Positions 14,947 through 24,947 are shown, counted from the stretch's first letter. The stretch: DNA of 64,000 bases from Akkermansiaceae bacterium (GCA_013041925.1 JABDRB010000012.1:248001-312000); one strand, 5' to 3'. Made by a program: numbers and translations. The notes: generated by a model not told the origin, from the letters alone.

Positions 14947-17226
14947 ATGAGCAACCCACACCACCTATTGATCCGGGGTAGCATGTCCTGTTTCCTCTTG
15001 ATTTCCTTGCTCTTTGGATGCTTTGAGACACCTGTCCAGGCACAGCAGGACCCACGAACTCTCGACCCAGCTGATATCTTTTTCCAAGCATGGTTGGAGA
15101 TACAAAAAGCAGAGAAACTCGAAAAAAACTCCCAATTCAGCGAGTCGTGGCAGAAATACCGCCAAGCAGCAAAATACTACGACGCGCTCGACCGGTTCCA
15201 CAAAAATTGGAAACCCAACCTCGTCAAAAACCGGATCAAAAGCACCCATACCTCGATCAAAAACATCGAACCCAAAGTCGCGGCAGAGTTGGCCGGGAAA
15301 AATGTAAAAACCCAGGATCTTGTGGAGGGAGGCGCTAACCCGAAAATCCACCCCTCAAGCCGCCTCCTCGGCACTGGTCAGGTCAAACAGCCTCAAATCA
15401 AGCCAGCGACACCTCGGCCCGTGCCACTCAAACCCACAATCGCCGCCACCGACCCCACCCTCCAGCGTCGACTGCAGAAGCTCGAACGGGACAACCGCAC
15501 ACTGCAACAACTTGAACGCAATAACCGCGGGATCCTGCTCCAACTTGAACGTGATAACAAATCCCTGCGTGACGCTCTCAAACGAGCCCAAGCGACCACC
15601 AAATTCACTCAGGAAAACCGGGCGGAACAGCAGCGTCTCATCGACCTCATTGCCAAGAAAAACCACGAAATTCACACCATGCAGGATATTCTTGCGCGCG
15701 CACCTCTGCAGCAAGATATGGACCGACTCACCCGCGAGAAAAACACCCGCGAACAGGAACTCGCCATTACCGCCCGCGCCGTTAAAGAATCTCAACGCAA
15801 GCTAGTTGAAGCGAAGGGAATGGCCGAAAAACATCGGTCCGAAGCCGACCTCGCCCAGCGACGTGCCGAGAAAATCGAGAAGGACATGCAGGACGAGCGC
15901 GGTATCAACAACCGCGTGATTCGCGAGCTACGCAAGGAACTCCAAACGGTCACATCCCTCCTGAAGAGAACACGTCAAGACCTCGGTGCAGCCAATGACC
16001 GAGTCGCTCAAATGCAACGCCAACTGGACCAATCACAAAGCACCATCAAGGAGCTTACCCAAGAGCGTGATACCCTCAGGATCGAACGTGATGCCCTTGC
16101 CAACATCCTCAAAAAAAGCGATTCCAAGGGCGTGCAAAACCTCATCACCGAGAACATGCGCCTAGGTCGAGAACTTAAAACCTCCATGGATCGACTCAAA
16201 TTTGTTGAAACGAGTCACAACGCGACCAAGGACGACCTGCTCAATGCCAAAAGTGATCTCGCCATCGCTAAAACCCGCATCATGCGATACCAACAAGACC
16301 AAGCGGATCATGGCCGCATGATCCAATCGCTCGAAAGCCAACTGCTCGATGCCAAATTAGCCCTCGAGGTAGCCCGTGCAAACCCAGCGCAAGATGAAAA
16401 CATGGAGGAGATTGAAATCCTCAAAGGTACCGTCAAGCGACTCATTGCCGCTCAGGAACGCCGCCGGATGGGCGAAAAAATACTCTGGGAAACCTACCGA
16501 AAATCTAAGCGAACTATCGCCGGCATGGCCACCGCGATCAAGGACATCCGCAGCACGAAAGTGGAGCTTACCGATGAGGAAAAAAGGCTCGTCTCCGTCC
16601 GTAGCCCTGATAGTGAGTTCAGAAACCCCGATCGTGTTTCACCCGCCCACGCCCGCGCCCACGGTGATGCCCTGCAAAAGGAAATCTACATCTACACGCC
16701 CTTAATGAAACGGGCCTTCGAAAAAGGCCGCTATGAAGCAGCACGCCAAATCCTTCTGGATATGGACGAACGCTTCCCTGGCCACTTCCCCACCCTCTGT
16801 AACCGCGGCGTCGTCGAGCTAAAAACCAAGAACTACCGCGCGGCCATCGACATCTTTAACGAAGCGATCACCATGCGAGAAAACAGCAGCTATGCCCACT
16901 ACATGCTGGGTCTGAGCCAGTATAAAAATAACGATATCGACAGCGCACGCAACGCATTCCAGAGAACTCTCGACATCAAACCAGGTAATGCTCGGGCTCA
17001 TCTCTATCTTGGAAACCTTGCGGGTGCAGGAAGGCGTTACCAACAAGCTGAAGAACATTTTCTGACGGCCATCCAACTTGAGCCCACCGATGCCAATGCC
17101 TACTATAACCTCTCCGTTCTCTACCTCCAGCAAAAGCGTAAAAAGGACGCCATGGAACTCTACCGAAAGGCTCTCGACCACGGCAAAAACCCCAGCCCTT
17201 CCCACGAACAAAAACTCAACAGTTAA
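14947..17226 (+). CDS. Secreted coiled-coil and TPR protein
   Basis: A 759-residue protein of unknown role. It begins with a signal-like segment (MSCFLLISLLFGCFETPVQA, 13-32), so a start at the internal ATG 14983 is also plausible. Then comes a helical region AEKLEKNSQFSESWQKYRQAAKYY, a Pro-rich linker near 150-165, a long coiled coil at about 170-470 that includes a threefold LERDN/LERNN repeat (LQKLERDNRTL, QLERNNRGI, QLERDNKSL), and about four TPRs at 585-750 ending in YYNLSVLYLQQKRKKDAMELY. The layout suggests a periplasmic scaffold, perhaps in envelope or division assembly. It is divergent from the pyr operon. Confidence 0.7.
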   Translation: MSNPHHLLIRGSMSCFLLISLLFGCFETPVQAQQDPRTLDPADIFFQAWLEIQKAEKLEKNSQFSESWQKYRQAAKYYDALDRFHKNWKPNLVKNRIKSTHTSIKNIEPKVAAELAGKNVKTQDLVEGGANPKIHPSSRLLGTGQVKQPQIKPATPRPVPLKPTIAATDPTLQRRLQKLERDNRTLQQLERNNRGILLQLERDNKSLRDALKRAQATTKFTQENRAEQQRLIDLIAKKNHEIHTMQDILARAPLQQDMDRLTREKNTREQELAITARAVKESQRKLVEAKGMAEKHRSEADLAQRRAEKIEKDMQDERGINNRVIRELRKELQTVTSLLKRTRQDLGAANDRVAQMQRQLDQSQSTIKELTQERDTLRIERDALANILKKSDSKGVQNLITENMRLGRELKTSMDRLKFVETSHNATKDDLLNAKSDLAIAKTRIMRYQQDQADHGRMIQSLESQLLDAKLALEVARANPAQDENMEEIEILKGTVKRLIAAQERRRMGEKILWETYRKSKRTIAGMATAIKDIRSTKVELTDEEKRLVSVRSPDSEFRNPDRVSPAHARAHGDALQKEIYIYTPLMKRAFEKGRYEAARQILLDMDERFPGHFPTLCNRGVVELKTKNYRAAIDIFNEAITMRENSSYAHYMLGLSQYKNNDIDSARNAFQRTLDIKPGNARAHLYLGNLAGAGRRYQQAEEHFLTAIQLEPTDANAYYNLSVLYLQQKRKKDAMELYRKALDHGKNPSPSHEQKLNS

Positions 17227-17312
17227 CGAACCCCATGGATGCACGCGACACATAGTGAACCGCGACACACATTTTTCGATTAACAATTACTGATTAACTG
17301 ATAACTACCCGC

Positions 17313-18440
17313 ATGCTCAGCACGGAAGAAAAAGCCCGCTACGCCCGCCATTTCTCTCTTTCTCAAGTGGGACTTGAGGGGCAGGAACGCTTGAAAAATA
17401 GCTCCGTCCTCTGCATCGGAGCAGGCGGACTCGGGTCCCCCTCATCCCTTTACCTCGCCGCTGCTGGCATCGGCCGCATCGGTATTGTCGATCCCGACGT
17501 CGTCGAACTCTCCAATCTGCAACGACAAATCCTGCATGGACAATCGACACTTGGCATCAGTAAACTCGATAGTGCAGAGGCTAGGATCAATGAGATCAAC
17601 CCGCACGTCAAAGTAGAAAAACACGCCTGTCACTTCACCTCAGAAAACGCCCTAACGATTGCAGCCGACTACGATATCATCATCGACGGCACCGATAATT
17701 TCCCCACCCGCTACCTCAGCAACGATGTCGCTTTCTTCTTAAAAAAACCGAACATCTACGCGTCCATTTTCCGTTTCGAAGGGCAACTCAGCGTCTTTGC
17801 CCCACATCTCGGCGGTCCGTGCTACCGGTGCATGCTCCCCGAACCACCCGACCCAGGCTCTGTGCCAAGCTGCGCTGAGGCAGGTGTTTTAGGGGTGCTT
17901 CCCGGCATCTTAGGGAGCCTGCAAGCCATGGAAGCCATTAAACTCATACTCGGCGCGGGCACCCCACCATTAGGTCGACTCATTCACTACGACGCCCTGT
18001 CCACCGCCTTCCGTGAGTTCCAACTCCGCCGCGACCCCGAATGCCCCCTTTGTGGGGAAAACCCAAGTGTCACACAATTAATCGATTACCAGGCATTCTG
18101 CGGCACTCCCGAATGCCAAGTCACAACACCCACGGGGCCCGGAGAAATCTCCGTCGAGCAACTTCAAGAAAAACTCAACACCGGCTTCGGTGGCATCCTC
18201 ATCGATGTCCGTGAAACATGGGAACACGAGGTGGCCAACATCGATACCGCTCGCCTCGTGCCGCTTGCCACTTTCCCGTCGATGCTCGACGAACTCAAAA
18301 CCATGGGCGTCGATACCGAGATTCTGATCCTCTGTAAATCAGGCATGCGCAGCGCCCGAGCTGTCGAATTTCTCTTTCAACAAGGATTCACCAACACCCA
18401 CAATGTCGTTGGCGGAATCGATGCATGGCATCGTCTTTAA
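17313..18440 (+). CDS. MoeB/ThiF-type E1 adenylyltransferase with C-terminal rhodanese domain
   Basis: A 375-residue fusion of the MoeZ/MoeBR kind. Residues 1-250 form an E1-like fold: VLCIGAGGLGSPSSLYLAAAGIG (nucleotide loop), the DPDVVELSNLQRQ block with the key Arg/Asn, DGTDNFPTRYL, zinc cysteines in CYRCMLP and CPLCG, and the reactive-cysteine region SCAEAGVLG. Residues about 275-375 are rhodanese, with the sulfur-carrying loop LCKSGMRSAR. Such proteins adenylate and then sulfurate the C-terminus of MoaD/ThiS-like carriers for molybdopterin, thiamine or thiolated tRNA. Which carrier is used cannot be said; none is encoded nearby. It overlaps or nearly abuts tmk. Confidence 0.88.
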   Translation: MLSTEEKARYARHFSLSQVGLEGQERLKNSSVLCIGAGGLGSPSSLYLAAAGIGRIGIVDPDVVELSNLQRQILHGQSTLGISKLDSAEARINEINPHVKVEKHACHFTSENALTIAADYDIIIDGTDNFPTRYLSNDVAFFLKKPNIYASIFRFEGQLSVFAPHLGGPCYRCMLPEPPDPGSVPSCAEAGVLGVLPGILGSLQAMEAIKLILGAGTPPLGRLIHYDALSTAFREFQLRRDPECPLCGENPSVTQLIDYQAFCGTPECQVTTPTGPGEISVEQLQEKLNTGFGGILIDVRETWEHEVANIDTARLVPLATFPSMLDELKTMGVDTEILILCKSGMRSARAVEFLFQQGFTNTHNVVGGIDAWHRL

Positions 18441-19068
18441 CCCCCATGATCAAGTGACTCATTCTCAAGGAAAACTCATCGTCATCGAAGGGATCGACGG
18501 CACCGGCAAATCCACCCAAGCATCAATGCTCGCAGAAGCCTTGCGCAAGGACGGTCACGAGGTCGTGCAAAGCTTTGAACCCACCAACGGCCCGTGGGGG
18601 CGTAAACTCCGTGAAAGCGCCACATCGGGTCGACTCACTATCAAGGAGGAACTCGATTACTTCCTCAAAGATCGGCGTCAACACGTCGAGCAACTCATCC
18701 TCCCCACCATTCAACGAGGCGGCACGGTTGTTCTCGACCGTTATTATTTCTCAAGCATGGCATATCAGGGGGCACGGGGGATCGATCCGGCAAGCATCCG
18801 TAAGGAAAATGAAGTGTTTGCTCCCCAGCCAGATATCCTCCTGATTCTCGATCTCTGCGTGGACGATGCTTTGGCTCGAGTTGGCGTCCGTGACGGTGAG
18901 GCGAACGAGTTTGAACAACGCGAATCACTCCAGTTCTGCCGCGATCTCTTTCTCAGCCTCAAGGACGAAGACTTTGTCCGCGTCATCGATACCCATGGCA
19001 GCATCTCGGAGGTGCATCAACAGGTCATGTCAGCAATCAACAGCTTCGATGAAGCACTCCCCGATTAA
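18421..19068 (+). CDS. tmk: Thymidylate kinase
   Basis: Phosphorylates dTMP to dTDP. The P-loop is EGIDGTGKST; FEPTNGPWGRKLRE contains the nucleoside-site FEP, and VVLDRYYFSSMAYQGARG is the DRY/H motif; LID-side arginines follow. Start is ambiguous: ATG 18403, ATG 18421 and GTG 18454 are in frame. GTG 18454 gives the most typical N-terminus and lies 14 bases after the MoeB-rhodanese stop, whereas the ATGs overlap that gene. I report the ATG at 18421. Length is 204-221 residues depending on start, all normal for the family. Confidence 0.93.
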   Translation: MHGIVFNPHDQVTHSQGKLIVIEGIDGTGKSTQASMLAEALRKDGHEVVQSFEPTNGPWGRKLRESATSGRLTIKEELDYFLKDRRQHVEQLILPTIQRGGTVVLDRYYFSSMAYQGARGIDPASIRKENEVFAPQPDILLILDLCVDDALARVGVRDGEANEFEQRESLQFCRDLFLSLKDEDFVRVIDTHGSISEVHQQVMSAINSFDEALPD

Positions 19069-19118
19069 GCTCTCCCCCCCCCTTTCCCCCATTCCGCGTC
19101 AAGCCGCTACCCGCATTT

Positions 19119-20300
19119 TCACTTCAACAGTGACTTCGGAACCGCTCGCAAAAAATCGTCCATCATCTGCGCACCTGACTCTAATCGGGCATCGCTCTCC
19201 TGAAAATATTTCGAAGCCACGGGTCGACCATTGAGATAACGCCCACCAAGCATCAAATGGGAACCCTTGACGCGCACAATCCATTGTTTGATCCCCGTGC
19301 GAGGAGGCAGAATGGAGGCAGCCGATTCCACAAGACCATCACATGGCCCCATGACCCGCCCCCATTGCTGCCCCTCCGCCGCTGCGTGGCGAGCGATGTA
19401 GTTAAAATGAGGATCGAGCACTGACCAACCGTCAGACCCATCTGGAATGATCACAAAATTGATCACCTGAATCTTTTTCCTCACCGACTCCGGAAACCCA
19501 TTTCCGGGGTATGCCCAATGATCATAGCCAATGGAGGCGAGGTCGAGGGGTGACATCTTCGGCTTTCGCTCCCTCCAGTTGATGTAGGACCGGAATACCC
19601 ATGCAAGCGGATTTTTACCGACCGCCCCCCAACGGGCGACTTCAGAGCCGCGCATGACTCCAGCAAAATTCGCCCATATTTTAATTTTTGTTAATTCTCG
19701 GGGCGGAATGTGATGCGCTGGCCCATGCCAGAAGTGCACAATATCGGCAGACCCACGCGAAAAACCTAATAAAACCGCCTTGTCGACACGGGGCAACTCG
19801 TCGCGCAGCGTTTGGGCAACCAACAGCGAATCCTCCTGTGCGGTTTTTCGTGAGTCCACATCGATAAAGCGAGCACGAAACCCAAGCGCACACATGCGCT
19901 CAACAGCCCTGCGAATGATGGGCGCCGAGCGTCCCTTACCCTGATTGAAACCCAAAACAAAATAAACCCCAATCCTACTCCTTTCCGCCCTAGGAATGGT
20001 CGCGACCGACCCTGGGTAGACCCTTGTTTTGTCCGCATTCGTCACCATGATACGAGACTCGAGAAACCCACTCATCTCATCTTGTGTCGACAATGCTTTG
20101 ATTAAGCGATCACGCGCTTGAACTCGTCCGACCTCCGTCACCCAGCGCCGAGATTGTTGCAAAAGGTCACCCTGGTCGTCACCAGCTTTGATCAGCGAAG
20201 CCTCCCACGGAACAATCGACAAAGGCGCGCAACCCGCCAAAATAAGCAAGCAACCGCCTAAAAACAAAAAACCACGCACATGTATGAGTCTATTTTTCAT
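19119..20300 (-). CDS. Alpha/beta-hydrolase-like lipoprotein
   Basis: A 393-residue protein with a basic start (MKNRLIHVRG), hydrophobic core and lipobox LILAGC (Cys24). The middle contains an alpha/beta-hydrolase nucleophile elbow GFSRG (179-183) after strand KAVLL, and the preceding IGVYFVLGFNQGKG could form the oxyanion side. Candidate acid and histidine residues are in IPDGSDGWSVLDPHFN and VKGSHLML, the latter well placed for the catalytic His. I do not recognise a characterised family; esterase or lipase activity on the periplasmic side is inferred. Starts at 20315 and 20378 are also open. It converges with tmk. Confidence 0.65.
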   Translation of the reverse strand: MKNRLIHVRGFLFLGGCLLILAGCAPLSIVPWEASLIKAGDDQGDLLQQSRRWVTEVGRVQARDRLIKALSTQDEMSGFLESRIMVTNADKTRVYPGSVATIPRAERSRIGVYFVLGFNQGKGRSAPIIRRAVERMCALGFRARFIDVDSRKTAQEDSLLVAQTLRDELPRVDKAVLLGFSRGSADIVHFWHGPAHHIPPRELTKIKIWANFAGVMRGSEVARWGAVGKNPLAWVFRSYINWRERKPKMSPLDLASIGYDHWAYPGNGFPESVRKKIQVINFVIIPDGSDGWSVLDPHFNYIARHAAAEGQQWGRVMGPCDGLVESAASILPPRTGIKQWIVRVKGSHLMLGGRYLNGRPVASKYFQESDARLESGAQMMDDFLRAVPKSLLK

Positions 20301-20485
20301 CACATCATCAATCATCCTTACAAAAAACGACCCTATTTTCCATCCAGAAATGCAAAAACTTGACCTCATTCCCACCACACTAGCCCCCCGTCAAATGCCG
20401 AGCCAAGCCCCCCCTCCCGCACCCCGCCACCGCGCCCGAACTTCGTGCCCCCCACCCGCTCTGTCACATATCCCCGTCATGGTTC

Positions 20486-20514
20486 TTGACTCAGAGCCCT
20501 CTCACCACTAGCTT
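20486..20514 (+). promoter_or_regulatory. Candidate sigma-70-type promoter for tig-clpP-clpX
   Basis: TTGACT (20486-20491) and TAGCTT (20509-20514) are spaced by exactly 17 bases, 47 bases upstream of the trigger factor ATG. An AAGGAG follows at about 20525, but it is too far from the ATG to serve as its Shine-Dalgarno site. Confidence 0.45.
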
Positions 20515-20561
20515 GCCGCCCCCAAAGGAGAAATCCAAACCATTTTTACCACCCATCCATC

Positions 20562-21902
20562 ATGAACATCACTGTTGATAAACAACCCGAATGCACCGCA
20601 ACGCTTCGCGCAGAATTCCCTGCCGACCACGTCCAGAACGAACGCAAAAACATCGTCAAAGCCTACAGCTCCCAAGCTAAAATTCCAGGTTTCCGTCCCG
20701 GGAAAACGCCCACCTCAGTCATCGAGAAGCGCTTTGCCCGCGACATCAAGGAGGAACTCGAATCCCGTCTCGTCAACGCCGCATGCAGCGAAGCCGTGAA
20801 AAAGGACGAAGACTTGAAAGTGCTCCACTTCAAAAACCCCGAGTCCCTCACCCACGCCGATGACGGAGCTTTCAGCTTTGTCATGCCCATCATTCTCGCC
20901 CCAAGCTTCGAACTCCCCGAATACAAAGGGATCGACGTCAAGGTGCCCTCAGCCAACGCCACCGACGATGAGCTTCAGCGTGAAATCGATGGTGTGCTCG
21001 AGCGCTACGCCGATTACAAAGACATCGATGACCGTCCCCTGCAGTCCGATGACATCGCCGTCATCGATTTCACATCCAGCCTCGACGGCAAACCCCTCGA
21101 AGAAGCCATAGGAAAACCTGCCGGCATCCTCGGCGGCAAAGAAGACTACTGGGTGCAAATCAAGGACGACGCTTTCCTTCCAGGCTTCAGCAAACAACTT
21201 GAAGGCGCATCTACCGGTGACAAGCGTGAGGTGACCTGCTCCGTCGGTGATGACTTCCCCATCGAAGACCTCCGTGGAAAAGATATTGATTTCTCCGTCA
21301 CCATCAAAGGGGTGAAAGAGCAAGACCTTCCCGAACTCAATGATGAATTTGTCGCCGATACACTTCAGTTCGGAAAAGATAAAACCGTCGACGACCTCAA
21401 AGAGCTTATCTCCGAGCAAATCACACAGCAAAAAGGCCAGCAAATCGACGAAAGTAAGGTGAACCAAATCGTCGAGAGCCTCCTGAGCAAAGTCGACTTC
21501 CCACTTCCAGAAGAATTAGTGACGGCTGAAGCGCAAGGCAGCGCCGATGACATGGTCGCTCGCGGCGCCCAAGCCGGCCTCAGCGATGAGGAAATTGCCT
21601 CCCAGCAAGCCGAAATCATCGCCAACGCCCAAATTCAGGCGCGCAACAACCTGAAAACCAACTTCATTCTTCAGGAAATCGCCCAAGTAGAAAAAATCGA
21701 AGTCAGCGACACCGAGCTCTCCCAGCGTATCGCCGCCATGGCTCAACAACAGAAAAAATCCCCCAAGGCGCTCGCTAAGGAGTTACAACGCTCCGGACGC
21801 ATCTCCAACCTCGGCAATTCCATCCTTATCGGGAAGGCGATTGACTTCTTGGTCGACAACGCGAAAGTCGAGGAGGTCGAGCCCGAAACCACCGAGGCAT
21901 AA
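20562..21902 (+). CDS. tig: Trigger factor (ribosome-associated chaperone/PPIase)
   Basis: Trigger factor binds the ribosome exit tunnel and shields nascent chains. The 446-residue product has the N-terminal ribosome-binding domain with the signature loop KIPGFRPGKTPTSVIEKRF (about 44-62; GFRxGxxP contacts the ribosome), a PPIase-like middle at about 155-235 (SDDIAVIDFTSSLDGKP, FLPGFSKQLEGAS), and an all-helical C-terminal chaperone domain rich in Gln and Glu. It heads a tig-clpP-clpX operon with 48 bases to clpP, the classic arrangement linking folding with degradation. Confidence 0.96.
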   Translation: MNITVDKQPECTATLRAEFPADHVQNERKNIVKAYSSQAKIPGFRPGKTPTSVIEKRFARDIKEELESRLVNAACSEAVKKDEDLKVLHFKNPESLTHADDGAFSFVMPIILAPSFELPEYKGIDVKVPSANATDDELQREIDGVLERYADYKDIDDRPLQSDDIAVIDFTSSLDGKPLEEAIGKPAGILGGKEDYWVQIKDDAFLPGFSKQLEGASTGDKREVTCSVGDDFPIEDLRGKDIDFSVTIKGVKEQDLPELNDEFVADTLQFGKDKTVDDLKELISEQITQQKGQQIDESKVNQIVESLLSKVDFPLPEELVTAEAQGSADDMVARGAQAGLSDEEIASQQAEIIANAQIQARNNLKTNFILQEIAQVEKIEVSDTELSQRIAAMAQQQKKSPKALAKELQRSGRISNLGNSILIGKAIDFLVDNAKVEEVEPETTEA

Positions 21903-21950
21903 CCCCCACCACGGGTCTACCCATCAACAACTATCAACTCCCCATTCCAC

Positions 21951-22604
21951 ATGGATTCTACACCCAAGAACAATTACTACATCCCCACCGTCATCGAATC
22001 CGATGGCCGTGGCGAACGTGCCTTCGACATCTACTCACGCTTGCTCAAGGACCGGATCATTTTCATCGGAACCGGCATCGACGATGGCGTTGCCAACTCC
22101 GTGATTGCTCAGATGCTTTTCCTCCAGATGCAGGACCCCAAGAAAGACATCCACATCTACATCAACTCACCTGGAGGATCGGTTACCGCAGGCTTGGCGA
22201 TCTACGACACCATGCAGTTCCTCACCTGTGACGTCAACACCTACTGCATCGGCATCGCCGCATCCATGGGGGCTGTTCTCTTAACCGCAGGAACTCAAGG
22301 CAAGCGGTTCTGCCTGCCCAATTCCCACGTCATGATCCACCAGGTTTCCGGTGGAGCCCAAGGCACCGCAGCCGATGTCGAACGAACGATCGGCTTCATG
22401 TTCACACTCAAAAAACGCCTCAACACCATCCTCGCCAAACACACCGGCAAAAGTGAAAAGCAGGTGGAAAAAGATGCGGACCGAGATAATTACATGTCGG
22501 CAGAGGAATCCGCCGCCTACGGACTGGTCGATAAAGTCCTGCAAAGCCGTAAAGAACTCACCGATGACAATGGTGATAAAAACGGCAAGGATGCAAAGAA
22601 ATAG
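21951..22604 (+). CDS. clpP: ATP-dependent Clp protease proteolytic subunit
   Basis: A 217-residue ClpP. Active-site serine lies in [14 protein letters not shown] and the catalytic histidine in [15 protein letters not shown]; the third residue, Asp, is in the [13 protein letters not shown] region. [25 protein letters not shown] and the oxyanion-side [19 protein letters not shown] are standard. The C-terminus has a charged tail of about 15 residues. It forms the barrel fed by ClpX, encoded next. The start ATG at 21951 has no Shine-Dalgarno sequence. Confidence 0.97.
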   Translation: MDSTPKNNYYIPTVIESDGRGERAFDIYSRLLKDRIIFIGTGIDDGVANSVIAQMLFLQMQDPKKDIHIYINSPGGSVTAGLAIYDTMQFLTCDVNTYCIGIAASMGAVLLTAGTQGKRFCLPNSHVMIHQVSGGAQGTAADVERTIGFMFTLKKRLNTILAKHTGKSEKQVEKDADRDNYMSAEESAAYGLVDKVLQSRKELTDDNGDKNGKDAKK

Positions 22605-22632
22605 GACAATAAGAGCATTTTAGGCTATTGTC
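22605..22632 (+). other. Weak inverted repeat directly after clpP stop
   Basis: GACAATA (22605-22611) pairs with TATTGTC (22626-22632) across a 14-base loop, starting at the base after the clpP stop. There is no T-run, so it is not a convincing terminator; it may only protect the clpP mRNA 3' end. The remaining clpP-clpX gap to 22738 shows nothing else. Confidence 0.25.
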
Positions 22633-22738
22633 AGGGCGATGGAGATACTCTAGTGTCTTTCTCCGCCCGTCTCATTAAACGCCTCATCCGCGCCTCATCA
22701 GCGCCTCTTACTCCCCCCCATCATCACCACTCCTATTC

Positions 22739-24013
22739 ATGGCACGCACATCCAACCTCACTATGTGTTCCTTCTGTGGCAAAAGCCACTCGGAGGTCAA
22801 AAAACTCATTGCTGGCCCCGCCGTCTACATCTGTAACGAATGTATCGAAGTCTGCTCATCCATCATGGAAAAAGAGCTCGGCCAAGGCAAAGAATCCATC
22901 GCCGACACACACATCAACCACGGCGATGTCCCAACCCCCGCCAAACTGACCGAAAAACTCAATGAGTTTGTCATCGGTCAGGAGCATGCCAAAAAAGTGC
23001 TCTCGGTCGCCGTTTACAACCACTACATGCGCCTCCGACAGGATCAACTCAACCCCTCACCCGAGTTTTCCGATGTGGATATCGAAAAATCCAATATCCT
23101 CATGCTCGGACCCACAGGATCAGGTAAAACCCTGCTGGCTCGCACCCTTGCAAGTGTCCTCGACGTCCCCTTCACCATCGTTGACGCCACCACCCTCACC
23201 GAGGCGGGCTACGTCGGCGACGATGTGGAAAATATTATCCTGCGCCTCCTCCAAGCAGCCGACTTTGATGTCGAGCGCGCCGAACGTGGCATCATCTATG
23301 TGGATGAAATCGATAAAATCGGTCGCACCACTCAAAACGTATCCATCACCCGTGATGTTTCCGGCGAGGGTGTGCAACAAGCTTTACTCAAAATTCTCGA
23401 GGGCACCGTCTGTAACGTCCCGCCGCAAGGAGGTCGCAAACACCCTCAGCAGGAATACATCCAGGTCAATACCGAGAAAATCCTATTTGTCTGCGGTGGC
23501 GCCTTTGTCGGCATCAGTGATATCATCAGCCGAAGACTCGGCAAACACGTGCTCGGTTTCCACGAAGGCGAGGAAGATGACACAGAAGCCAAGCTCGCCG
23601 CTGAAGACATCTTTCAGAAAGCCGAACCCGAGGACCTCCTGCACTTCGGACTCATCCCAGAATTCATCGGTCGACTCCCCATCATCTCCTCACTGCGCGA
23701 ACTCACCACCAAGGAGCTGATCAAAGTGCTCACCGAACCCAAAAATGCCCTGATCAAGCAGTATTCCAAGTTGCTTGCCATGAGTGGGGTCAAACTCAAG
23801 GTCACCAAAGATGGACTCCAAGCGCTTGCTGAAGAGGCCCTCCAACGTGGCACCGGTGCCCGCGCCCTGCGTGCTATTTTCGAAAAAATCATGCTCAATG
23901 TGATGTATGAAATCCCAGGGCGTGACGACATCGAATCCGTTACCATCAACCGCATGGTCGTCGTGGGCAAAAAACCTCCCATCTTGCGTAAAAAACGCGC
24001 CGATGCCGCGTAA
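22739..24013 (+). CDS. clpX: ATP-dependent Clp protease ATP-binding subunit ClpX
   Basis: A 424-residue AAA+ unfoldase that delivers substrates to ClpP. The N-terminal zinc-binding domain has CSFC (10-13) and CNEC; Walker A is GPTGSGKT (124-131), Walker B is in [11 protein letters not shown], the pore/RKH region is in [17 protein letters not shown], and the IGF-type ClpP-docking loop appears as [10 protein letters not shown], i.e. L/V-G-F instead of IGF. Sensor and C-terminal blocks ([21 protein letters not shown]) are intact. The operon ends with a strong terminator 20 bases downstream. Confidence 0.97.
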   Translation: MARTSNLTMCSFCGKSHSEVKKLIAGPAVYICNECIEVCSSIMEKELGQGKESIADTHINHGDVPTPAKLTEKLNEFVIGQEHAKKVLSVAVYNHYMRLRQDQLNPSPEFSDVDIEKSNILMLGPTGSGKTLLARTLASVLDVPFTIVDATTLTEAGYVGDDVENIILRLLQAADFDVERAERGIIYVDEIDKIGRTTQNVSITRDVSGEGVQQALLKILEGTVCNVPPQGGRKHPQQEYIQVNTEKILFVCGGAFVGISDIISRRLGKHVLGFHEGEEDDTEAKLAAEDIFQKAEPEDLLHFGLIPEFIGRLPIISSLRELTTKELIKVLTEPKNALIKQYSKLLAMSGVKLKVTKDGLQALAEEALQRGTGARALRAIFEKIMLNVMYEIPGRDDIESVTINRMVVVGKKPPILRKKRADAA

Positions 24014-24033
24014 TACACCACCAGAGACCACAT

Positions 24034-24077
24034 CAACGAAAAAACCCGTATCCTCAAGGATACGGGTTTTTTCGTTG
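24034..24077 (+). terminator. Strong intrinsic terminator after clpX
   Basis: A perfect 20-bp inverted repeat: the arm from 24034 to 24053 and its complement from 24058 to 24077 are separated by the tetraloop TCAA. The inner stem is ACCCGTATCC/GGATACGGGT and is flanked by A6 on the left and T6 on the right, so it could work in both directions. It sits 20 bases after the clpX stop. Confidence 0.92.
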
Positions 24078-24311
24078 CGCGTGAGCTACCCACACGCCTT
24101 GGAATATCGATTATTTAATCTTTCCCTCTCTGTGCTTCTTCAACACAAAGGGGCTGCTGGCTATCGTCTTAACGACGTTGCCCTCAATCAAAACCTCAGC
24201 AACCAGGCCGATCACGTGATCCACTCTATAATATCCTGGTGAAAAGCCCTCAGAAGAACAGAGGATCGCAACTTCATAACCTTGACGACCGTCAAGGTAA
24301 TCGTAGCTACA
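24078..24311. other. Intergenic region with no recognisable gene
   Basis: I see no coding frame with family similarity here. The only structure is an 8-bp hairpin, ACCTTGAC/GTCAAGGT (24279-24298, loop GACC), just beyond the stop of the reverse-strand SHD1 gene. It lacks a following T-run in either direction. Confidence 0.4.
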
Positions 24312-24947
24312 TCATCCACCGCCACCGCGACCGCCACTTCTTGCCGGAGGATCTACCCTTTTTTTATTTTCGCGAATCATCACGACTTCGCTGGTAGTAC
24401 GCGTCTCAGTGTATTTCCCGAAAAGTTTGGGGTAAAGCAATGTCCCTTTCTGAACCTGCGGTGAGTGCTTTGGACCATTTACACTGCTGCTTCCCACACA
24501 ATAATAAAAGCTATAACGCACCTCAAAATCTTCGATTATTTGATCCGACCGATTGTAGACGCTGACTTCATAGCTTCTTGGAGTGGCGCTTCTCCGAATA
24601 AGCCCATCCTTGGAGTGCTCCACCTCACCTTTAATCTCTTTCAAAGATAGCTTAACATCACGACCCACCGCTAAAATAACCGCATGGGACCGGACGTATT
24701 CCTGATCTTCTTCAGAAAGAAGACTCAAAGCAAAACTCGTCGTTTTGCCACTCTTCAGCGTCACACGCACCACCTTTTTGATAGGATCATAATCGAGCAG
24801 CTTGGCTTCAAACGATTTACTCTTATCCTTAGCGCTGTAAAACAACCTCTGCTCAAATGCTGCAGAAGGTAATACATATACCAGAGAAAGAAGGGCAATC
24901 AACGAATACCCAAATATCGGACTGATGGATTTGATGGTAAATTTCAT
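24312..24947 (-). CDS. Secreted SHD1-domain protein
   Basis: A 211-residue secreted protein. After a signal peptide (MKFTIKSISPIFGYSLIALL, cleavage near SAAFE) comes a region like the SHD1 domain found often in Planctomycetes and Verrucomicrobia: RLFYSAKDKSKSFEAKLL, then KVVRVTLKSGKTTSFALSLLSEEDQEYV, whose ending resembles LSEEDQAYI. A second strand-rich part (SYEVSVYNRSDQIIEDFEVRYSFYYCV) follows and the C-terminus is GGRGGGG. Function is unknown. Start at 24947 is preferred over 24986 because it gives a normal signal peptide and has AGGGGGCG just upstream. Confidence 0.6.
   Translation of the reverse strand: MKFTIKSISPIFGYSLIALLSLVYVLPSAAFEQRLFYSAKDKSKSFEAKLLDYDPIKKVVRVTLKSGKTTSFALSLLSEEDQEYVRSHAVILAVGRDVKLSLKEIKGEVEHSKDGLIRRSATPRSYEVSVYNRSDQIIEDFEVRYSFYYCVGSSSVNGPKHSPQVQKGTLLYPKLFGKYTETRTTSEVVMIRENKKRVDPPARSGGRGGGG

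Noticed and set aside
19074-19090. C-run between tmk and the hydrolase lipoprotein as a regulatory element
   Set aside because: It is a simple homopolymer in a convergent gap, more likely neutral or a sequencing-prone site.
22605-22632. Terminator between clpP and clpX
   Set aside because: The stem is only 7 bp with a 14-base loop and no T-run, so transcription into clpX is expected to continue.
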